A DNA stretch of 64,000 nt from Amoebophrya sp. A120 (Eukaryota; Sar; Dinophyceae; Syndiniales; Amoebophryaceae): contig CAJINV010000001.1 of NCBI GenBank assembly GCA_905178155.1, positions 9,879,865 to 9,943,864 of the forward strand, written 5' to 3'. Both the position numbers and the translations under genes were made by a program. Positions 57,120 to 64,000 of the stretch are shown here, one piece after another. The notes under the pieces are model-generated. The model saw nothing but the letters and a program-made list of their open reading frames with translations, did not search any database and was not told the DNA's origin. How positions within the stretch are numbered: the first letter of the stretch is position 1; the number at the start of each line of letters is the position of its first letter.

Positions 57120-59962
57120 CTACTTTTTCACTCTTCCCTGCTTGTAAATTGTTGTCGTTCCGTCCTGTGTGATGTATTCTCCAAGAGGTTGACCCTTATT
57201 CGCAGCAGCTGCGGGCGGATTTTTCGACGCACCCTCGTTTGCGTTACTCTCGACCGATCTGTTGTGCGTCATTTGCTTCTCCACCATGGTGACGCGCGGT
57301 TCGTAGTTGTCCGTGGTGATTTCTTTCCGCCTCGACTGCCGCACGAGGAAGATGTACCAGAGATGGAACAGAATCCACAAGGCTGCCATCCCGCCCAGGA
57401 CATACATGTTCTTCGTAAACTGCGACACGTCTCCGATCACGATCAACACGTGCGTCCCGACCTGCAACGTGGACACGATGAGGCAGCCGAAAATGTACAC
57501 GTCCAGATTGGTCATGTAACCCACTTTGGGTGCGACAGAAGCCACGTACGTCTTAAACGAGATGTTGGTCAGCAACGCGAGCAGGCTGATCATGATCGCG
57601 TCGTGCGGATTCTCCACGTTAATCTCCCCGGACAGCAGCATGCTGTCACTGACTCCCCGGTGTCCGTTCCAGATGTAGGAGGAGTAGCCAGAAGTGGTGA
57701 TGAGGAAGAACACCAGGTAGAAATTCCAGATGTAGCTCTGCCAAATCCGCTTCACCTGCAACGAGATCACCACTCGCTGCCCGGCGGGGGGAGAATCCAC
57801 GAGGACCGTGAACGATCCGGGCACAATTTCCCAGTCCGGGGTCTTGAAGTTCGTCTCGAACGACTCCGTATCAAATGCAAAAATGTCTGGGTCTCGAAGC
57901 TTGCAGTCTGTCATGGTAAATCTGAAGCATGCAAAAATCTGCGTTGCATGAGTGCCAAAAGCTGTACACTTTTGACCAAGTTGGAAGGGAGTTTCTCATG
58001 CAGGATAGGCATGGCACAGACCTCGCAGAGTCTGTCATGCTAAGTCCCGCATTCCAGACCTCATGGGTAATGGAAAATCTGCATGACAAGTTTACACTTT
58101 TCCAGACCCAGACATTTTTGCAGTTAATACTGCGCCAAATGCGGCTTCATCAGCACTTCGTCGACCTGCAGCTGAAACACCGCGTTCACTTCGGGAATAA
58201 TGAAGAGAACCTGGATAGAAAGAACAGATGGATACTGTGCTGTAGGGTATCGATCAAAATTACGTCACAATGTGAATGTCAGGCTACTTTTAGAAAAAAG
58301 ACAGGCAGCAACATTTTGACAAATTTTAATACTAAACCTGACGTTAGAAGTAAATCGGAACAAACGCATCAAGATGAAAACGACTCATCTATACAATCTG
58401 AAGCTCCTGCATGTCGAAGGGGAAATCGCTCAAGTCGTAGTCGTTTCTGCAGGTGGACGTCATCATTTGGTTCTTCGTGACCACCACCTCCTTCCGGCAG
58501 CATTTCGCGTACCAGTCCGACGAAAAGATCGCCAGATCAACGCTATTCTTGTGCAAAAATCGGGGCATGGTAAACAGACACTCTTGCGCGGGAAGCTCCA
58601 AATTCGGGTTGTTCTCCACCTTGGCCACCCAATCCTCGTAGGGCACTTTCGACTCGCAGACCACCTTAAAGCTCGCGGCAAACACCTCCTGAGTGGGGTC
58701 GATCCCGTAGATTTGGTACGGGGTGATGCCTGATAGTGCGTGGGGGGCTTAATGTGGTCTCTATATATTCCAGGCTGCAAGAAAAGTAAAATCGACACAG
58801 ATGCTCAAACCCGTTTACTTTTCTGTTGAACAAATTCTCAGTTTCTGCCAGATGTCTTGAGCTACAGAAAAAAACTACATCTGACCTATCTTCACGAACT
58901 GTTCCCTGCGCTTGAGCATCGAATGTTTGTCGTGCACCTTGCTGCCGACTACTTGCGTGTCTTCCTCTAGACAAGAAAATTCGTCGTATGCGCTATCGCT
59001 GAAGAACGCGTCGTCCTTTTGCGACCCAATATTGCAAGTGAGTAACGACTTCCGGGTGGAGCGCCCTTCTCCTACCCCGCCCGGATCCAGGCCATCGGAC
59101 AACTGAGGTGACACGGTTTGTCGTGGCCTGATGGACCCACCAAGAAGCCGCGCGAAGAAACCCGTCTTCTTTGCTTTCGGAGCTTCCGTGCGGTACGTGC
59201 TCCTGGCGTGATACGTCGGCGTGCTGGATACCTCAAGATTTTAGTAGAAACCCCAAAGTCCTGCAAATTTGTACACTCGATAGCTGCAGCTTTAGCCAAG
59301 AAAGACACTGTGAGGGCGTCAAGGAGAATAAACTACAATACTAAGTCCGTCGTCACAAAGAAAATCTTACAGCAAAAAATCTATGCTGCAACTGCAAAAT
59401 CTTGCCTGTACCTCCCCCATGTCGTCCCCCTGAGTGGTCGTTGTTCGCGTTTCTGGAACCTGGTCCAACAGCGTTGGGTTCTGCTTGCTCGGTGAGTGGC
59501 TGCTACGCTCGTCGGACCGCGGGGAGTCCCTTATCAAATGTAAAAATGTCTGGGTCTGGAAGATTGCAGGAGTTTGTCGTGCATCTTCTGGATCACGCAA
59601 CTGGTCTCTAATGCACGCAAAAGCACTACAGGTTTTGAGCAAGCCTCCTGATGTCTATCCCGCATGAGAAATTCCCTATTTGCGTAGCAAGGAGTGGGAA
59701 GCTTTTGGTGCTTATGCAACACAAATTTTTGCCTGTTCCAGAAATCGCATGACAAGTTCCAATTCTTCCAGACCCAGACATTTTTACATTTGATATCCCT
59801 ATCCGCGGAACAGCGAACCGTGCTCGCCGTGGCCCCGCCGCCCGAATTGCCTGGAACCGAGTAGCGGCCGAACCGCGCGCTCTCGGCGGCGTAGGTCGTG
59901 CCCATCCCCCGCAGAGGTCGCGACGGGTGCCCGCAGATGTTGCCGTCTTGGAAAGTTACCAT
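57120..59962 (-). CDS. Pentameric ligand-gated ion channel subunit (6 exons, 595 aa)
   Basis: The exons are 59962-59796, 59526-59412, 59231-58886, 58729-58395, 58210-58130 and 57863-57120; the total is exactly 596 codons. The N-terminal 200 residues are low-complexity and probably cytosolic or a long leader. The extracellular beta-sandwich then appears (ITPYQIYGIDPTQEVFAAS; ...CRNDYDLSDFPFDMQELQI). FPFD-x-Q is the family hallmark, but the second Cys of the animal Cys-loop is absent (Leu in its place). Four hydrophobic segments follow in the last exon: YLVFFLITTSGYSSYIW, MISLLALLTNISFKTYVAS, CLIVSTLQVGTHVLIVIG and GMAALWILFHLWYIFLV, matching M1-M4. Introns 1 and 5 are introner elements. The start ATG at 59962 is the first after an open GTG frame. 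Confidence 0.85.
57869..58129. mobile_element. Introner element, 261 bp, forming intron 5 of the channel gene
   Basis: Terminal inverted repeats: the left end TATCAAATGCAAAAATGTC and right end GACATTTTTGCAGTTAATA are complementary with a few mismatches and continue inward as TGGGTCT. Flanking 5-bp duplications are CTCCG (57864-57868) and CTGCG (58130-58134), one substitution apart. Splicing out the element plus one duplication keeps the frame (PHLAQ-SFETNF) between the FPFD exon and M1. It is non-autonomous. Confidence 0.88.
59532..59795. mobile_element. Introner element, 264 bp, forming intron 1 of the channel gene
   Basis: Terminal inverted repeats are perfect over at least 28 bp (TATCAAATGTAAAAATGTC and onward to TGGGTCTGGAAG). 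The flanking duplication TCCCT is perfect (59527-59531 and 59796-59800). Removing the element plus one duplication leaves the frame intact (CSADRD-SPRSDE). It is the same family as the copy 1.4 kb away in this gene. The two interiors are largely different in sequence, but both contain CATGA-type words. Confidence 0.92.
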
Positions 59963-60287
59963 CGTGCTTTTACTTCCTACACGATGAAGAGCCAGTTGCA
60001 CTGCACGTCCTTACTACGGCAGAATCTTTGTCCCTTTCACTCCTAACTTCTCTCCGCTCGAAAAGAAACTTCTGCTTCACGTCTGGTGTTGTATAACGCC
60101 TCGAAGAACTCTCCAGGAAATTTTTTCAGGAAGAACTCGCGGAATCGCAAGCGCTGCAATAAAAGGGCGTGGTGGCCTTTGTTTCGTGCGCGAAAACCGA
60201 ACAGAGGCGCTTGGGCGTGCTTCTAATTTCGCGTATCATCTCGCGCATGCAGGAGCGCATACTCTTTGTCACAAAGCCTTCTTCCAC
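59963..60287. other. Intergenic, 325 bp
   Basis: A short spacer between the ion-channel start and the 3' end of the second pepsin-like gene. It presumably carries the channel promoter. No motif was recognised. Confidence 0.4.
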
Positions 60288-63018
60288 CTATGGCCCGGAC
60301 CCTGCCGCTGCCGGCAGCTGCGGGCTCGAGCGAAATTGCGATCCTGCGGCATGCTTCTGACTGCGCACGAAGAGCAAGAAGGCGGTAAGCAACACGCCGA
60401 AGCTTCCGGGGATCACAACAGCGAGCCAGTTGTCCCCGAACCAGCTCGGCACGCTGCTGCGGGGTAGTGCTATTCTGCCCTGCGTAAAGTCGTAGGTAAC
60501 CGCATACTTCTGGTGAAATTGCGCGCCAAGTGTCCAGTACGGCGCACCCGGGTCCGCGGACACGCGCAGGTGGCATTGCTTATGGTCTTTATCCGGGTCT
60601 GTATACTCCGCTCCGGTCAGGCTGTACTGCTCGTGAAGAATGTCCTGTAGTAATGGAGTTTGAATTCGTTGTACCTACTTGCATCTTCATCCCTGTTCGA
60701 AAAAAAAAGCAAAATTAGGTAAAAAGACGAGACAGTAGTAAGTTCTCACGGGCAAATTTTTCAGCAAAAAATCTTCAATACGAAAGTCAGGGTTGGCAGC
60801 TCCGGAACCGACGCGCAGGGCACCCAAAGCGGATTCGTTACGCCCGGCAGTGCGGTGATGCTTTCCATGAGAGACGTGTAGGCGTCGCTTGGAGCCAGGA
60901 TCGCACTCGGTGCTCCGAAGTCTAGGGACACTGTGGTGCGAAAAATTCAACGATTGAAGCGACGCAAAAATTATTCGAAGCCCTACTTACCCGAGGCGCG
61001 GAACTACTTAAGCGGAGGCGCCATTTAAGCTAGGGGCCATTTGCGCAAGGCGCTCCCTAAGCGAAGCGCTACTTAGACATATGCCAGACTCGAAGCGGAA
61101 GCACTACTTAGGCGAAGCACTACATAAGCGGAGGCGACACCTAAACGAAGCACTAAAGCCCGGAGGCACTACTTAAGTGAGGCACTACTCAAGCGGAGTC
61201 ACCAACTACGGCGACGCACTTACTTACGCGAGGAGGCACTACTTAAGCGGCGCACTACTTAGGCTGAGGCGAAGCGCTTATAGCAAGGAAGTACGACTTA
61301 AGCAAGGAAGCACCCCTTAAGCAAGGAGGCGCTACTTGAGCGAGGCACTACTTAAGCGAGGCACTACTTAAGCGCGGCACTACTTAAGCGAGGCACTACT
61401 TACGCGAGGCACTACTTGAGCGAGGCACTACTTAAGCGAGGCACTACTTAAGCGAGGCACTGCTTTAGCAGCGCACTAGATAAGTAGCGCACTGCTTAAG
61501 CGACGCACTACTTAAGCGACGCACTACTTAAGCGACGCACTACCTAAGCGAAGCACTACTTAAGCGAAGCACTATAAGCGAAGCACTTAAGCGAAGCACT
61601 TAAGCGAAGCACTTAAGCGAAGCACTTAAGCGAAGCACTTAAGCGAAACGCTTAAGCGAAACGTTTAAGCGAAACGCTTAAGCGAAACGCTTGAGCGAAG
61701 CTCCCAGATTCGCACCCAGATCATCGTTGCGGACACTGCAAACCACTATAGCAACAAGCAAACAATTTACCGATGACTGCATCCGTTTTCTTGCTAGTAG
61801 TCCTGTTGGCGACTGTCAGCGAGTTCGCGAGAACAAACCACTGAGAATAGCGCTCCACCTCTAACGTCGGCAGCCAGTTTGCCCCAAAGTTTGCATCGTA
61901 GCGACTGGCGTCGGGCTTCGAAGTGGTCAGCACCAGCTCCGGCGCAGCGCTGTTCTGGTAGTCCACATAGAAGTAGCCCTCGGTGACAGCTCCTGTTTTT
62001 GTTTCAGTCTGTCTTCAGTGCTTAGTCATGTTTTCAACGTAAACCTAATTACAAAGCAATATGCTCTTTACTCGCACGCCATACAACTTGCAGCGCAGGT
62101 TCAGAAAACTTCTAGAAACATGAACATCGAACAGAAAGTACCATCTTACCGCTCATTCCCGACCTGTCTGGCAGCAGCAGGTTCAGCAGAAAGGAGTCTT
62201 TCGCTAGCGGTAGACTCAACTTCCCTAATCCCAAATACCCCGTGATCCCGGAGGGAAGTAGATTCTGGGGCAGCTCGTACGCGGACAGAACCGGCTGCTT
62301 GTTGACAAACACACTGCTGCTTACTGCCACCTTCGTCTCGACCGCGTAGCCGGAAACGACCCCGAGTCGCCCCACCGTGACGCTCTTTACTTTTTTCTTG
62401 GCCGTATCCTCACCTGAATCAAATTTCGTGACGGAACTCGGGCAGTCCCCGCAACTGGCATCGGGAACGAAGAGCGCGGGTGACCTCGTGTCAATGTACA
62501 CAGGGAACTTCTGCTCCGCACCGCCGTTGAGGGGCGAAACGAGAAGGGTCGTGGAAACCGCGGTGGACTGTTTTGGCCTCGTTCTCTGATGTGTTCTTCG
62601 TCCTGCGGCTAGTGCTCCATTATCGCGCATGACACCGCCTGCTCCGAACAAGTCTTGTATTCTTACATCCTCCTTGTTGGTACCGCCAGAGTTGTGAAGA
62701 TCTGCGGGAGAATCCTTCAACGACGCGTCTGCAACTTTCGTAGGGGAGGCTGAGGAGTCTGTTTTACCAGGTTCCTCTTCGTTCTGGTGCCGTTGTAAAA
62801 TTGGCGAAAAAGCGTTCCTGTCCTCGGCACGCTTTATTCTTTCAAAGTTATGTTTCCGCAACCGTAGTCGGACCTCTTTTTCCCCCGGCGCAGCGGCCGA
62901 CTTCGGCTTCCGTCGCGTGTACTGGTAGGTGAGTATCAGGCACACCCATATGGCACAGATGGCGTACCAGCGACACAGAAACCCACGCCGCTGCACGCGG
63001 CGAGGTGGTGCGGGCGGC
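60288..63018 (-). CDS. Pepsin-like membrane protein with altered active-site motifs (4 exons, 5' end in assembly gap)
   Basis: The exons are 63018(gap)-62150, 61992-61771, 60930-60782 and 60644-60288; phases agree. The start is lost in the run of Ns. A membrane segment (WYAICAIWVCLILTY) opens the visible part, followed by a polar pro-like region. The pepsin fold is recognisable through FPVYIDTRSPALFVP, SGITGYLGLGKLSLP, VSLDFGAPSAILAP, VPCASVPELPTLTF and APYWTLGAQFHQKYAVTYDF. It ends with a C-terminal helix (WLAVVIPGSFGVLLTAFLLFV). Compared with DTGS and DSGTS, the motifs read DTRS and DFGAPS. Both Asp residues are kept, but the strictly conserved first Gly and the Ser/Thr are lost, and no YGTG flap is seen. 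It has the same two-anchor architecture as the protease at 47.8-49.7 kb, so the two are probably paralogues. It may be inactive. Confidence 0.78.
60990..61700. repeat. Minisatellite in an intron (16-bp and 13-bp units)
   Basis: Lies wholly inside the 840-bp intron 60931-61770. The dominant unit is ACTACTTAAGCGAGGC (16 bp) with variants. Towards 61570-61690 it shifts to 13-bp units, ACTTAAGCGAAGC and then GCTTAAGCGAAAC. Copies are most regular at 61330-61690 and more diverged before that, as expected of an array that grows at one end. Almost every unit has CTTAAG at its core. Confidence 0.95.
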
Positions 63019-63216
63019 NNNNNNNNNNNNNNNNNNNNNNNNNNNNNNNNNNNNNNNNNNNNNNNNNNNNNNNNNNNNNNNNNNNNNNNNNNNNNNNNNN
63101 NNNNNNNNNNNNNNNNNNNNNNNNNNNNNNNNNNNNNNNNNNNNNNNNNNNNNNNNNNNNNNNNNNNNNNNNNNNNNNNNNNNNNNNNNNNNNNNNNNNN
63201 NNNNNNNNNNNNNNNN
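63019..63216. other. Assembly gap (198 Ns)
   Basis: A run of N next to a (GA)n tract, so the gap is probably an unresolved continuation of the microsatellite. It removes the 5' end of the pepsin-like gene. Confidence 0.99.

Positions 63217-63269
<53 letters not shown>
63217..63269. repeat. (GA)n dinucleotide microsatellite
   Basis: At least 26 uninterrupted AG repeats abut the assembly gap. The apparent Ser-Leu or Arg-Glu peptides read through it are not considered real protein. Confidence 0.97.
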
Positions 63270-63274
<5 letters not shown>

Positions 63275-63874
63275 TACACGTCACCCAGTAAACAACATAG
63301 CAAAGACGTTCAGGCTCGGGGTCTTGAATCACCCGGGTAGTTGGCTTAGACGCCAATACTATTCGCAAATCCGACAGCCTTTTTGTACCTCTCTAACAGC
63401 AGGCGCCCTATTTCTTCCAAGAGACTCAGACCGCCCACCGGCGCACAAGCCGAGAACACCTTTAGTGTACTCGACGAAAATAAATGAGCAGCGTGCTGAA
63501 GATTTTTCGCGTCTTTATTGATATCTCTTGGAAACGTTGAAACTGACTTGCTCCTTTTCTTCACTATCTACACATGTCTAAGGTTTCACTTCCTATCTTG
63601 TCACCATACTGGTCAAAGCCAGCACCTACTTCTGTGTGCTTTTCTTTTCACTGAAACTTTCTTGGTTCACTATCACTTGGTCTGTTGAGCTATTATTGAG
63701 AGCGTCGTAACGCAGTTACGAACAAGTATTCGTAGGTATGAAAAACGAAGCCCGACCACGCGCTCGGGTTTTGCACCCGCGCACCTGCTAAAAGAATACT
63801 GAAAAACAACCATGATGCACTGTTGTGTTGCTATACTCTTCTAAAGGATCTCCAATGGAGAGGAAGAAAACTTT
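63270..63874. other. Intergenic, about 600 bp
   Basis: Upstream of the second pepsin-like gene and downstream of the partial gene at the right edge. Only short frames occur, with nothing else recognised. Confidence 0.4.
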
Positions 63875-64000
63875 TCAGAACAACTTCACTTCCGCCAGAG
63901 ACAACGCGCAGGCCTGTGAGATGAAGACCAAGTAAAGCCCCAGCATCAAGTACCCCGTGTTGCGAAACAAAACCCACTCGGCCTTGACTACTAATCCAAC
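63875..64000 (-). CDS. C-terminal 41 codons of a membrane protein, cut by the window edge
   Basis: From the edge the minus strand reads in one frame to a TGA at 63875-63877. It begins VGLVVKAEWVLFRNTGYLML and continues into a hydrophobic stretch (LGLYLVFISQACALSL) before a short tail. The composition looks like a genuine terminal transmembrane helix. Too little is visible to name a family. Confidence 0.5.
   Translation of the reverse strand, partial: VGLVVKAEWVLFRNTGYLMLGLYLVFISQACALSLAEVKLF

Noticed and set aside
60687-60950. 87-codon minus ORF ending in KNLPVRTYY as an exon
   Set aside because: The correct frame through this stretch is the pepsin one (SLDFGAPS ... VPELPTLTF), with the donor at 60781.
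60990-61700. CRISPR-like array
   Set aside because: Units are contiguous with no unique spacers and lie in a eukaryotic intron; it is a minisatellite.
63217-63368. Coding start of the pepsin-like gene upstream of the gap (MRIVLASK...)
   Set aside because: It reads through a (GA)n microsatellite and an N run; the start cannot be placed.
1-64000. tRNA, 5S rRNA or spliced-leader RNA genes
   Set aside because: I scanned for B-box-like GGTTCGA words outside coding exons and for the dinoflagellate spliced-leader core and found none convincing; a covariance search could still find one.

Overview
This window is nuclear DNA from a protist eukaryote, most probably an alveolate of the dinoflagellate lineage. 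A compact parasitic dinoflagellate such as Amoebophrya (Syndiniales) fits best, but this is an inference. The evidence is of four kinds. Every supportable gene is on the minus strand over 64 kb. Genes are split by short introns and sit about 0.3 to 1.6 kb apart. Three introns are themselves short terminal-inverted-repeat elements flanked by 5-bp target duplications, as in the introner elements reported from Amoebophrya. The products are eukaryotic housekeeping and signalling proteins. Exon joins were worked out by hand from splice-site sequence and reading phase. Where I give coordinates, the phases of all exons agree unless I say otherwise.

Layout by ascending coordinate (transcription runs right to left). 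0.5-4.4 kb: an ankyrin-like/coiled-coil protein and a TAP42-type PP2A regulator. 5.7-8.4 kb: an RTF1-like Paf1-complex subunit with a hairpin-rich upstream region. 9.1-12.6 kb: a five-exon acidic protein of unknown role. 13.7-20.1 kb: a giant (about 2,030 aa) protein with poly-Asp and SGVSG repeats. 20.7-24.1 kb: an FKBP/TPR immunophilin and ribosomal protein uS17 (RPS11). 25.7-28.7 kb: a single gene that fuses sterol C4-methyl oxidase to the 3-beta-hydroxysteroid dehydrogenase/C4-decarboxylase. 29.7-32.1 kb: a cold-shock domain joined to a degenerate PP2C-like pseudophosphatase, interrupted by an introner. 32.8-37.8 kb: the ciliary transition-zone protein B9D2, an unknown protein and the large U2AF splicing subunit. 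38.6-47.3 kb: a giant (about 2,830 aa) Cys-containing protein.

47.8-63.0 kb: an intact membrane-anchored pepsin-like protease; a full-length non-LTR retrotransposon with 16-bp target duplications; an unannotated GC-rich hairpin block; a hypothetical protein; a pentameric ligand-gated ion channel carrying two introners; and a second, catalytically altered pepsin-like protein. One intron of that last gene holds a 0.7-kb minisatellite. A 198-bp assembly gap and a (GA)n tract follow, then the 3' end of one more gene at the right edge.

Functionally this is a mixed gene neighbourhood, not an operon. The most notable items are the sterol C4-demethylation fusion, the two pseudoenzyme candidates (PP2C-like and pepsin-like), and the introner superfamily, whose copies share the terminal motif TATC-N4-G(T/C)AAAAAYGTC.
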